Positions 18,497-26,685 of a stretch of DNA of 64,000 nucleotides are shown piece after piece. Position 1 is the first letter of the stretch. Each line of letters starts with the position of its first letter. The position numbers and the translations under genes are program-made. The notes beneath the pieces were generated by a model. The model was not told the origin of the DNA and searched no databases. It was given only the letters and a program-made list of their open reading frames with translations. Source of the stretch: DRKI01 sp011051875 (GTDB lineage: Bacteria; Desulfobacterota; Desulfobulbia; Desulfobulbales; Desulfobulbaceae); NCBI GenBank assembly GCA_026990385.1, contig JALXDL010000109.1:37757-101756 (forward strand), in the 5' to 3' direction.

Positions 18497-19498
18497 TTAT
18501 TTTCCGGCCTGGTTGGCGCCATAGGCGGCATCGATCAGGTCCTTGCCGATCTGGCCCTCGAACTGCTTCCAGACAGGCTTCATCACCTCCACCCACTGGG
18601 CACGCTCGGCCGGGGTCAGTTCGATGATCTCGCACCGCCTGGAATCGATGATCTTCTGTTTGTCACTCCTGGCCTTGTCCGCGGCGACCTGGTTGCCAAA
18701 GACAATGGCCTCGTCCAGCGCGCCCTTGATCCCGGTGCGGATATCGTCGGGCAGACCGTTCCAGAACTCGGCCGAGGTCACGACCATGTAGTCGAGCAGG
18801 CCGTGATTGGACTCGGTGATATAGGGCTGCACCTCGTAGAACTTCTTGGAATAGATGTTGGACCAGGTGTTTTCCTGGCCGTCGATGGCCCGGGTCTGGA
18901 GCAGGGTGAAGACCTCGGAGAAGGGTTTCTTGAGCGGCGTGGCGCCCAGGGCCTTGAACTGGGCTGCCAGTACATCCGAAGACATGATGCGGAACTTGAG
19001 CCCCCTGGCGTCGGCGGGAACGCGCAGCGGCTTGCTGGCCGAGAGCTGTTTCAGGCCATTGTGCAGGTAGCCCAGGCCGACGAGTCCCTTCCTGCTGATG
19101 GACTGCAGCAGCTTCTGCCCCTGGGGACCATGCTGGAACCGGTCCACGGCCTCCATGTTCTCAAACAGAAACGGCAGGTCGTAGAGCTGCAGTTTCTTGG
19201 TATAACGGCTGAACTTGGACAGGCTGGGCGCGGCCATCTGGACATCGCCCAGCAGCATGGCCTCCAGGACCTTGTTGTCGCCAAAGAGCTGGGAATTGGG
19301 ATAGACCTCGACCAGGACCTTGCCGCCAAGCCGCTCCTTGACCAGGTCACGGAACTTGTTGGCCATCTGTCCCTTGGGAGTGTTCTCGGCAACGACGTGG
19401 GAGAACTTGATGACAATGGGACCGGCCAGGGCCGGTCCGGCGATCAACATGACCGACAGGCCAAGGATCGCCAGGGCGGTGGTGAGCTTTCCAGACAT
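18497..19498 (-). CDS. dctP: TRAP transporter substrate-binding protein, DctP
   Basis: A 333-aa periplasmic binding protein. The signal peptide covers about residues 1-26 (ends PALAG). The family's core is clear: IKFSHVVAENTPKG at the start of the mature protein, the VEVYPNSQLFGDNKVLEAM segment, and GLKFRIMSSDVL with the conserved arginine that clamps a substrate carboxylate. The ATG at 19498 has GGAGG four bases upstream; the open frame reaches 19756 but that part lies across the promoter region. With DctBD alongside, C4-dicarboxylates such as malate, fumarate or succinate are the likely substrates. Confidence 0.95.
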   Translation of the reverse strand: MSGKLTTALAILGLSVMLIAGPALAGPIVIKFSHVVAENTPKGQMANKFRDLVKERLGGKVLVEVYPNSQLFGDNKVLEAMLLGDVQMAAPSLSKFSRYTKKLQLYDLPFLFENMEAVDRFQHGPQGQKLLQSISRKGLVGLGYLHNGLKQLSASKPLRVPADARGLKFRIMSSDVLAAQFKALGATPLKKPFSEVFTLLQTRAIDGQENTWSNIYSKKFYEVQPYITESNHGLLDYMVVTSAEFWNGLPDDIRTGIKGALDEAIVFGNQVAADKARSDKQKIIDSRRCEIIELTPAERAQWVEVMKPVWKQFEGQIGKDLIDAAYGANQAGK

Positions 19499-19590
19499 GG
19501 TTCCTCCATCGATAAAAAAATAAATAGGACGTGCAGGCAGGCCATCCATCCGGAATGATCTGCCCCTGACATGGGGTGCTGTCCTTTTTC

Positions 19591-19606
19591 TGCAATTCAG
19601 GGACCA
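19591..19606 (-). promoter_or_regulatory. Sigma-54 promoter of dctPQM
   Basis: The minus strand reads TGGTCCCTGAATTGCA, a match to the -24/-12 consensus TGGYAC-N5-TTGCW with GG and GC exactly 12 bases apart and one core mismatch in the -24 box. It lies 93 bp upstream of the dctP ATG. DctD, an AAA+ sigma-54 activator, is encoded next to it. Confidence 0.75.
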
Positions 19607-19683
19607 GGCCAGGAAGGAAGGAGATAACAACGGGAAAACGGTAGAATAAAAAAATACTCTGCAACAGGCGGCCGGGCAGATCG

Positions 19684-19734
19684 GCGGATTTCCACCCATC
19701 CGCTCTTGCCAATGGCGGGATTTCCACCCATCGG
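19684..19734 (-). promoter_or_regulatory. Twin upstream activator sites, probably for DctD
   Basis: GATTTCCACCCATC is repeated exactly at 19687-19700 and 19719-19732, 32 bp apart (about three helical turns). The first copy sits in a dyad, GCGGAT-N8-ATCCGC. The pair lies 80-130 bp upstream of the sigma-54 promoter, the usual distance for an enhancer. Assignment to DctD is from position. Confidence 0.7.
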
Positions 19735-19774
19735 CCAGGACCCCTGTCCGTGGCATCGGCTGGACCGGCGGGCC

Positions 19775-21127
19775 TTACTTGTAGTTGTTCTTGTCCAGGC
19801 CGTACTTGCGCATCTTGTCGTACAGGGTCTTGCGCGGCACCGAGAGCGCCTTCATAACCCCCTTGATGCTGCCGCCGCTGGCGGCCAGGGCCTGTTCGAT
19901 GAGCGCACGCTCAAAGGATTCGACCTGCTGGGGCAGGCTGCCGGTCCCGCCGCTTCCGCTGCCGGAGAGCAATCGTTCCAGGGACCAGTCATGCTGATGG
20001 CCGAGCAGGACGTAGCGTTCGGCCAGGTTGCGCAGCTCCCGCACATTACCCGGCCAGTCGCAGGCCATGAGCAGGTTCATCTGCCGGCTGTCGGGCAGGG
20101 GCACCTCCCGTTGGAAGCGGTGGCCGGCAACGAGCAGGAAATGATGAAACAGCAGCGGGATATCCTCCCTCCTCGCGCGCAGGGGCGGAATCTCCAGGCA
20201 GACCACGTTGAGGCGGTAGTAGAGATCTTCGCGAAATTGGCCCCGGTCCACGGCCTCCCGCAGGTCGATCTTGGTGGCGGCCACCACCCGCAGGTCCACC
20301 GGCACGGGACGGTTGGAACCCAGCCGTTCCACGGTCCGTTCCTGCAGGATCCGCAGCAGGTGAACCTGCACCTGCAGGGGCATGCTTTCGATCTCGTCAA
20401 GGAGCAGGGTGCCGCCGCTGGCGTACTCGAACTTGCCCATGCGCGGTTGCCTGGCATCGGTGAAGGCACCCGCCTCGTGGCCGAAGAGTTCGCTCTCGAT
20501 GAGGGAGGCGGCTACGGCCCCGCAGTTGATTGCAACGAAGTTGCGCGTCCGCCGCCGGCTGTGTTCGTGCAGCGAGCGCGCCACCAGCTCCTTGCCGGTG
20601 CCGGTCTCCCCCATCACCAGCACATCGGCACCGGTATCGGCGATATGGGCGATGGTGGCCCGCAGCCGCTGCATGGCCGGGGTCCGTCCGATGATGCGCG
20701 GTCCGGGCGCGCTGTGGGCCTCGAGCTCGGTGCGCAGGCTCCTGTTCTCCAGGGTCAGGGCCCGCTTCTCCAGGGCCCGCTGCACGGTCTTGACCAGCCG
20801 TTCGGCGGAATAGGGCTTTTCGATGAAGTCATAGGCCCCGTCCCGCATGGCCTGCACCGCGGTGGAGACATCGCCATGGCCGGTGATCATGATCACTGGC
20901 AGGTCGGCATCGATCCCGCGGATGCGGCGCAACAGCTCCAGCCCATCCAAACCGGGCAGCCGGATGTCGCTGACCACCACGCCCGGCCATTCCATGTCCA
21001 CCACCTCGATGGCGGATTCCGCCCGGTCAAGACAGGTGACCTCCAGGCCGGCCAGCTCCAGTGTCTGGCGATTGGCCTGGCGGATGTGTTTTTCGTCATC
21101 AATGAACAGAACCCTGCCGCCGGCCAT
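19775..21127 (-). CDS. dctD: Sigma-54-dependent response regulator, DctD-like
   Basis: A 450-aa NtrC-class regulator: receiver (1-120, phospho-aspartate in VVVSDIRLPG), AAA+ sigma-54 interaction domain (about 145-370, Walker A GETGTGKE, Walker B GGTLLLDEIE) and a Fis-type HTH (about 410-445). The sigma-54 contact loop reads GAFTDA rather than GAFTGA, a variant seen in other DctD-type proteins and likely active. It shares one base with the upstream dctB gene (TGATG); a GTG one codon earlier is also possible. It should activate dctPQM from the twin sites at 19684-19734 when phosphorylated by DctB. Confidence 0.92.
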   Translation of the reverse strand: MAGGRVLFIDDEKHIRQANRQTLELAGLEVTCLDRAESAIEVVDMEWPGVVVSDIRLPGLDGLELLRRIRGIDADLPVIMITGHGDVSTAVQAMRDGAYDFIEKPYSAERLVKTVQRALEKRALTLENRSLRTELEAHSAPGPRIIGRTPAMQRLRATIAHIADTGADVLVMGETGTGKELVARSLHEHSRRRTRNFVAINCGAVAASLIESELFGHEAGAFTDARQPRMGKFEYASGGTLLLDEIESMPLQVQVHLLRILQERTVERLGSNRPVPVDLRVVAATKIDLREAVDRGQFREDLYYRLNVVCLEIPPLRARREDIPLLFHHFLLVAGHRFQREVPLPDSRQMNLLMACDWPGNVRELRNLAERYVLLGHQHDWSLERLLSGSGSGGTGSLPQQVESFERALIEQALAASGGSIKGVMKALSVPRKTLYDKMRKYGLDKNNYK

Positions 21128-23034
21128 CACCTATCTTCCCTTTCTTCGTCTTTTCCCACTGCCTGCAGGCTGATCTCGAAGCAGGCGCCCTCCCCGCCCG
21201 GCACCACCCGGATGCTCCCCTGCATCTGCCGGATGATCCGCTGGCTGATGGCCAGCCCCAGGCCAAGTCCCTGGCCGGGCTCCTTGGTAGTATAGAACGG
21301 CTCGAAGATCCGCGCCATGTGGGCCGGTGCGATCCCCGGGCCCGAGTCGCGGACCCGGAGAACGACCCTGGCCCCCTCTTCCTTCCCCCGGATCAGGATC
21401 TCCTTGCGCTCCTGCCCTGCGACGGCCTGGATGGCGTTGCCGATCAGGTTGACCAGGACCTGCTGCAAAAGGACACTGTCGGCCCGGCCCTGTATCTCCT
21501 CCGGCGTCAGCCTGACCTCCACCCGGACAGAATCCCGGCGGATGGCCGGGGTCAGGATCTCCAGGGCGCCGTCAATCACGCCGTGCAAGGGCACATCCTC
21601 CATGCGGCCGCTGCTGCGCCGGGCAAAGATCTTGAGCTGCGCCCCGATCCTGGCCATCCGCTCGGTGAGCTCGCCGATCTGTTCCAGGTTCCAGAGGGCA
21701 TCGTCCGGCCGACCCTGGCCAAGGAACTGTATCGCGTTGTCGGCATAGGTACGGATCGCGGCCAGGGGCTGGTTCAACTCATGGTTGATGCCGGCCGACA
21801 TCTGGCCCAGGGCTGCCAGCTTGGCGGCATGGATCAGCTCGCGCCTTGTGTGTCGCAGTTTTTCCTCGGCCTGGCGGCGCTCCACGATCTCGCGCCGGAG
21901 CTGGCGGTTGCTCTCGGTAAGCTCGGCGGTGCGCTCCCGCACCCGCCTCTCCAGGTCCTCGTTGGCCTGCTCCAGCAGGTGCCGGTTCTGTTCCTCGAAG
22001 CGGTATCGCTCGGCCAGCCGCTGCCGCCGCTGCCAGACAAGGAGCAGAAGCATGACGCCGGTGGCAAAAAGCACCCCCGCGCCGACCTGGGCCCGTACCA
22101 CCCTCTTCTCCATCCCGGCGGTATCGGACAGCACCATCACTCTCCAGCCGGCCTGGGGCATGAATACGGACTGCTGGAGAAAGCTCCGCCGTCCCGCTCC
22201 CGGTTCAACCAGGGTGATGACCCGGCCGTGACTGCATTCCTCTTCACCCTCAATGGCAAGCGGGGTCAGCTCTGCTCCCGGATAGCGGCGACTGGTCTTG
22301 ATCCGCTGCCGGACCTCGGCCGCCAGCGGTTCCAGAGTGCGGAACCGCCAGGAGGCCCTGGTGGTGATGAAGATCACGCCATCGGGATCTGTGACCAGGA
22401 AGATATCGTTTTCATGCCCCCAATTCCGCTCCACCTGGTCGATGGAGATCTTGATCACCACCGCGCCCAGGATCATGTCGCCCTGGCGTACGGGATAGGC
22501 AAAGTAGTAGCCCCGCCGGCTGGAGGTGGTGCCCAGGGCGAAATAGCGGCCCAGCCGGCCCTGCATGGCCTGCTGAAAGTAGGGGCGGTAGCTGAAGTTG
22601 CGGCCGACGAAGGGACGTTCCGCCTGCCAGTTGCTGGCCGCGATGGTCAGGCCCTCACGGTCCATGAGGTAGGTATCGGCGGCATCGCTGATCCGGTTGA
22701 TGGTCTCCAGGTACCGGTTGAAGGCCTCGATCCGGTCACGGCCGCCCGGGTTCTGCAGAAAGTTGACCAGGCGGCGGTTGTTGGCCAGCAGTTCCGGCAG
22801 TCCTTCATACTTCTCAAGAACACCCTGCAGGTAGGCCACGTAGAGCTCGAGCCGGAAAGCGCCCTCCCCGGCCAGGGTCTCGAGCCCCTGCTTTCTTGCG
22901 AGGTGCCCTGTCAGCCAAAGGGAAGCGGCGAGCAGCACCAGGCCGGCAAGGACGATGGTGGAAAGACGACAGCCCCTGCCTGCAGTATCTCCGGCCAGGG
23001 TGCGCCCCCCGGCAACTCCTGTCCGCTGTGGCAA
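21127..23034 (-). CDS. dctB: C4-dicarboxylate sensor histidine kinase, DctB-like
   Basis: A 635-aa membrane kinase. TM1 is at about residues 25-43 and TM2 at about 310-330. The periplasmic double-PDC sensor between them has the family's ligand-loop segment GTTSSRRGYYFAYPV and the upstream RPYFQQAMQG stretch. A coiled coil leads into HisKA (H in GMNHELNQP-like SAGINHELNQPL) and HATPase (DSGPGI, GLGLGLAI). The start is a TTG at 23034 with GGGAGG four bases ahead; no better ATG exists. It lies 9 bp after the malic enzyme gene and overlaps dctD, so all three are likely co-transcribed. Confidence 0.93.
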   Translation of the reverse strand: MPQRTGVAGGRTLAGDTAGRGCRLSTIVLAGLVLLAASLWLTGHLARKQGLETLAGEGAFRLELYVAYLQGVLEKYEGLPELLANNRRLVNFLQNPGGRDRIEAFNRYLETINRISDAADTYLMDREGLTIAASNWQAERPFVGRNFSYRPYFQQAMQGRLGRYFALGTTSSRRGYYFAYPVRQGDMILGAVVIKISIDQVERNWGHENDIFLVTDPDGVIFITTRASWRFRTLEPLAAEVRQRIKTSRRYPGAELTPLAIEGEEECSHGRVITLVEPGAGRRSFLQQSVFMPQAGWRVMVLSDTAGMEKRVVRAQVGAGVLFATGVMLLLLVWQRRQRLAERYRFEEQNRHLLEQANEDLERRVRERTAELTESNRQLRREIVERRQAEEKLRHTRRELIHAAKLAALGQMSAGINHELNQPLAAIRTYADNAIQFLGQGRPDDALWNLEQIGELTERMARIGAQLKIFARRSSGRMEDVPLHGVIDGALEILTPAIRRDSVRVEVRLTPEEIQGRADSVLLQQVLVNLIGNAIQAVAGQERKEILIRGKEEGARVVLRVRDSGPGIAPAHMARIFEPFYTTKEPGQGLGLGLAISQRIIRQMQGSIRVVPGGEGACFEISLQAVGKDEEREDR

Positions 23035-23043
23035 GGTACCTCC

Positions 23044-24780
23044 CTACATGGCTACCAGGGGCAGGTAATCGGGTTCCCAGCGCATCTTCCTGATCAGTTC
23101 CTTGAGCCGGCTGGCATCGTTCTGATGCTGGAAACTGGAAAAGGCGCAGGGCCGGCTCACGCCACAGGCAATGGCCGATTCGCCCACGGCCTGGGCAACC
23201 TTGAGGCTGACATCGGCCAGGGTGGTCACCGGCGGCACCAGGGCGCCGCGGGCCATCTCCTCGCGGGTGACACAGCCCGAAACCGCGGTGGCGGCGGCGG
23301 TAAAAAACTGCGGCAGAACCTCGCGGGCGCCCGAGGCCAGCACGCCAAGACCAACGCCGGGAAAGACGAAAACATTGTTACACTGGCCGACAAGGTAGGA
23401 TTCACCCTCAAAGAGTACATCGGGAAAGGGGGATCCGGTGGCGACCAGGGCGCGCCCCCCGGTCCAGGAGTAGATGTCCGCGGGCACGGCCTCGGCCTTT
23501 TCGGTGGGATTGGACAACGGCAGGATGACCGGCCGGTCGGTGTGTTCCAGGACCGAGCGGACGACCTCGCGGCTGAAACAGCCGGCCTGGCCCGAGGTGC
23601 CGATCAGCACGGTGACCCCTGCCTTTGCCACCACGTTCCCGAGCCGGAGGTCGTCCTCGTCCTGCAGCCAGTCCAGGCTGGCCGGATCCTTGGCGAACTT
23701 GCGCTTGTATGGGAGCAGATCCCGATCCGTGGTGATCAGCCCCCGCGAATCCAGGGTAAAGATCCTGGCCCTGGCCTCTTCCTCGCCGATCCCCTGTTCA
23801 CAGAGCGCGGTGGCGATCTGCTCGGCGATCCCCACCCCGCCGGCGCCGGCACCGTGGATGAGGTAGACCTGGTCGGCGAGCTGTTCACCCTTGATCTTCA
23901 TGGCCGTGAGGATGGCGGCAAGCGTGATGGCGCCGGTGCCCTGGATATCATCGTTGAACGAGATCAGGTCGTGCAGGTAGGCGTCGCGGATGGCAAAGGC
24001 GTTCTGCTTGGAAAAATCCTCCCACTGGCACAGTGCATTGGGAAAGACATTCCTGAAGGCGCGGGCGAACCGCTGCACAAAGTCGATGTACTGGTCGCCG
24101 GTGATGCGGCGGTGCCGCCAGCCCAGGTACTCGTCGTCGTTGAGGAGCGCCTCGTTGTCGGTGCCCACGTCGAGCGAGATGGGCAGGCAGTGCCAGGGGG
24201 CGATCCCGGCCCCCTGCGTGTAGAGCATCAACTTGCCCAGGCAGATGGCGATGCCGCCGGCGCCCTGGTCGCCGATACCCAGGATGCCCTGGTTGTCGGT
24301 CACCACCGCCACCCGGATGTCGCGGGGCTGGAAGCGGCGGAGCACGTTTTCCGCCTGGTCGATATTGCCTGGATAGAAGTGGAGACCGTTGGCAGAGCGG
24401 AACATGGAGGAAAAATGCTGGCAGGCCAGGCCCACGGTGGGAGTGTAGATGATGGACATGTACCGGGCGATATCGCTCCTGATCAGGGCATGGGCCAGGG
24501 TCACGTTGCGGTCGAACAGGGAACGGATGTAGATGAACCGCTCGATATCGGTGGACTTGTCCCGGACCTTGACCCGGCTGTTGGCCACCTGGTTCTCCAG
24601 GCTGCGCACCGCCGGCGGCAGCATGGCGGTCAGGCCCAGCCGCCGCCGCTCGTCGATACTGAAGGCCGTGCCCTTGTTGATAAAGGCGTTGGAGTGGATG
24701 GCAGAGCCGGAATCGTAGACATAGATCTCCCGGGTGTTGCCGTACTCGTCATATTTGAACATGGCAGAATTTTCCGACAT
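23044..24780 (-). CDS. NAD(P)-dependent malic enzyme
   Basis: A 578-aa cytoplasmic enzyme that decarboxylates malate to pyruvate. Its length and motifs fit the large (eukaryote-like, MaeA/SfcA) class: YTPTVGLACQ at the start of the catalytic core, VVTDNQGILGIGDQGAGG, FNDDIQGTGA with metal-binding aspartates, the nucleotide-binding HGAGAGGVGIAEQ, and ILPLSNPT. The first ATG of the frame is at 24846, but the ATG at 24780 has a GAGGGG site and aligns with family N-termini. It leads an operon with dctB and dctD, which ties malate uptake to malate use. The NAD versus NADP choice cannot be read safely. Confidence 0.92.
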   Translation of the reverse strand: MSENSAMFKYDEYGNTREIYVYDSGSAIHSNAFINKGTAFSIDERRRLGLTAMLPPAVRSLENQVANSRVKVRDKSTDIERFIYIRSLFDRNVTLAHALIRSDIARYMSIIYTPTVGLACQHFSSMFRSANGLHFYPGNIDQAENVLRRFQPRDIRVAVVTDNQGILGIGDQGAGGIAICLGKLMLYTQGAGIAPWHCLPISLDVGTDNEALLNDDEYLGWRHRRITGDQYIDFVQRFARAFRNVFPNALCQWEDFSKQNAFAIRDAYLHDLISFNDDIQGTGAITLAAILTAMKIKGEQLADQVYLIHGAGAGGVGIAEQIATALCEQGIGEEEARARIFTLDSRGLITTDRDLLPYKRKFAKDPASLDWLQDEDDLRLGNVVAKAGVTVLIGTSGQAGCFSREVVRSVLEHTDRPVILPLSNPTEKAEAVPADIYSWTGGRALVATGSPFPDVLFEGESYLVGQCNNVFVFPGVGLGVLASGAREVLPQFFTAAATAVSGCVTREEMARGALVPPVTTLADVSLKVAQAVGESAIACGVSRPCAFSSFQHQNDASRLKELIRKMRWEPDYLPLVAM

Positions 24781-24897
24781 TTCGTATATTCCCCCTCGGC
24801 TGTAGTGAAAAACCACCCGCGCGGCATGGATGGCCGGGCCGGACACCTGGTGTCCACATCATAGTTCCTCTTGTAGCATTCCGATCAGGGGCAGGCA

Positions 24898-25968
24898 ATG
24901 ACAAGCTGGCAGAGCGTGCTAAAAAAAAGCATCACCACGGCAGGGGAGCTGGCGCACCACCTGGACGTGCCGAAGGAGGAGATCGCCCGGGTGGCCGGGG
25001 TCTACCCCATGCGGATCAATCCCTACTACATGGCCCTGATCCGGCGGCACGGCGCGCCCCTCCTGCGCCAGGCGGTGCCGGACATCCGCGAGCTGCACGA
25101 CCCCGACGGCATGACCGACCCCCTGGCCGAGGAAGACCTGAGCCCCGTGCCCAACCTGGTCCACAAGTACCCGGACCGGGCCCTGCTGCTGGTCTGTTCC
25201 GAGTGCGCCATGTACTGCCGCTTCTGCACCCGGAAACGCAAGGTGGGCACGCCCGGCATGGCCATCAGCCGGCAGGGCGTCCGGGCCGGGCTCGACTACC
25301 TGCGCCGGACACCGCAGGTCCGCGAGGTCCTGCTCTCGGGCGGCGACCCGCTGCTGCTCACCGACCAGCGCCTGGACGAGCTCCTGGCCGAGCTGCGCGC
25401 CATACCCTCCATCGAGGTGATCCGCATCGGCAGCCGCGTTCCCTGCACCCTGCCCATGCGGGTCACCCGCGAGCTGGCCGACATGCTGGCGCGCCATCAC
25501 CCGCTCTACATCAACACCCATTTCAACCACCCGGCCGAGCTCACCGCCGAGGCGGCCGAGGCCTGCGGCCGCCTGGCCGACGCCGGTATCCCGCTCGCCT
25601 GCCAGACCGTGCTCCTGCGCGGCGTCAACGACGACGCCGAGGTCCTGCGCCGCCTGATGCGCGGCCTGCTCGCCATGCGGGTCAGGCCCTACTACCTCTT
25701 CCAGGCCGACCTGACCCGCGGCACGGCCCACTTCCGCACCACCATCGACCGCGGTCTTGCGATCATGCGGCAACTGATCGGCCATCTCTCGGGCATGGCC
25801 GTCCCCACCTATGCCCTGGACGCGCCCGGCGGCGGCGGCAAGATTCCGCTCACGCCCGACTACGTCACCGGCCTGGGAGAGGAGCTGCACTTCACCACCT
25901 ACCGGGATATCCCCTGCGCCTATCCCAACCGGTTGCCCGACGATCTCCGCGCCGGCCGGGACGGATAA
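24898..25968 (+). CDS. KamA-family radical SAM lysine 2,3-aminomutase-like enzyme
   Basis: A 356-aa radical SAM, PLP-dependent aminomutase. The [4Fe-4S] cysteines are C103, C107 and C110 (CAMYCRFC). The two aspartates that bind the substrate amino group in lysine aminomutase are retained, in FQADLTRG and ALDAPGGGGKIP; glutamate aminomutases replace them with lysine and asparagine. This favours lysine, or a lysine on EF-P, as substrate. At 356 aa it is shorter than clostridial KamA (about 416) and closer to EpmB-like and compact KamA proteins. No beta-lysine acetyltransferase (AblB), EF-P or EpmA gene is nearby, so beta-lysine osmolyte synthesis is not shown. It is transcribed away from the malic enzyme. 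Confidence 0.85.
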   Translation: MTSWQSVLKKSITTAGELAHHLDVPKEEIARVAGVYPMRINPYYMALIRRHGAPLLRQAVPDIRELHDPDGMTDPLAEEDLSPVPNLVHKYPDRALLLVCSECAMYCRFCTRKRKVGTPGMAISRQGVRAGLDYLRRTPQVREVLLSGGDPLLLTDQRLDELLAELRAIPSIEVIRIGSRVPCTLPMRVTRELADMLARHHPLYINTHFNHPAELTAEAAEACGRLADAGIPLACQTVLLRGVNDDAEVLRRLMRGLLAMRVRPYYLFQADLTRGTAHFRTTIDRGLAIMRQLIGHLSGMAVPTYALDAPGGGGKIPLTPDYVTGLGEELHFTTYRDIPCAYPNRLPDDLRAGRDG

Positions 25969-26080
25969 CAGACCTTGTAACACACCAATAAATATGGTTG
26001 TATTTTTGGACAATCTACTTCTCATTATCCGTTATGTTCAGCATATAATCCTCCATGCCCGCAGAGCGGGCACAACCAAC

Positions 26081-26202
26081 GTGACACCGCAGCGCGGTGT
26101 CACGAGGTTGAGGTGGCGCCCGAAGTTTAGGGGAGTACCTGGAGGGTGGTTGCTCTTGTTGCACCGCTCTGCGGTGCAACACCTCACCAGGCGCTCTGCG
26201 CC
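26081..26202 (+). repeat. Dispersed three-hairpin repeat, copy A
   Basis: Copy A aligns without gaps to copy B at 38139-38260 (108 of 122 positions identical by eye). Three hairpins with triloops are conserved: 10-bp stem 26081-26103, 10-bp stem 26158-26180 and 5-bp stem 26190-26202. Almost all differences fall in the 54-base spacer between hairpins 1 and 2. A fourth hairpin, GCCCGC-AGA-GCGGGC, precedes this copy at 26057-26071. All stems share a CGC-N3-GCG centre. It lies in the 25969-26685 gap, which holds no supportable gene. Confidence 0.8.
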
Positions 26203-26224
26203 ATTTGCGTACTGCTCCCGTTGT

Positions 26225-26254
26225 CAGTTTTCAGCAGTCAATAACTGAAAACTG
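26225..26254. repeat. 10-bp inverted repeat next to repeat copy A
   Basis: CAGTTTTCAG and CTGAAAACTG flank ten bases in AT-rich sequence directly after the dispersed repeat. It has no T-run. It may be part of the same element or a regulatory site upstream of the HDOD-GGDEF gene. Confidence 0.4.
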
Positions 26255-26685
26255 CACACTCGATACCTGACAACTCAAACCGTCTTATGTCCAATTACCA
26301 TGTAATATCTTGATATAACCACACGTTAAAATAGATTGTCATACTATTTAACGGGGTCTGGATAAAGGGCATCGCAATCCGGATCCGACCGCATCGGGCC
26401 GGCTGAAAATCCTCTGCCGGTACCCGTCGGCCGGGGCCGGTTCCTGCAGGAGATGCTGTCACAGAGTGGCAAGAGAAAAAAACAGCAACAGCATCTTCTT
26501 CTCTTGTGCTGTCAGGAAAAAGTGCGATATAGTAGAAATGTCATATACCTAAATCCTACAAAAACCATCTCCCGCAGGATCAGCGTCGGACCGCACACGG
26601 CCAGCAACACCACCACGCCCCGGCGCAAAGGCTGAGCTGACGGAACGGCGCGGGAGACCGGCCGGAGCGACCCAGGACTGAAGCG

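Noticed and set aside
19499..19756. N-terminal extension of DctP
   Set aside because: The extension covers the sigma-54 promoter and enhancer sites; the ATG at 19498 has an ideal ribosome binding site and begins the signal peptide.
21319..24864. 1181-codon open frame on the plus strand
   Set aside because: It lies antisense to dctB and the malic enzyme gene, both of which have full family motifs. It is the GC-rich antisense shadow and has no recognisable domain.
26041..26210. Clustered short palindromes as a possible CRISPR array
   Set aside because: The hairpins differ in length and sequence, and there are no equal spacers or repeated units; the block recurs as a whole elsewhere.
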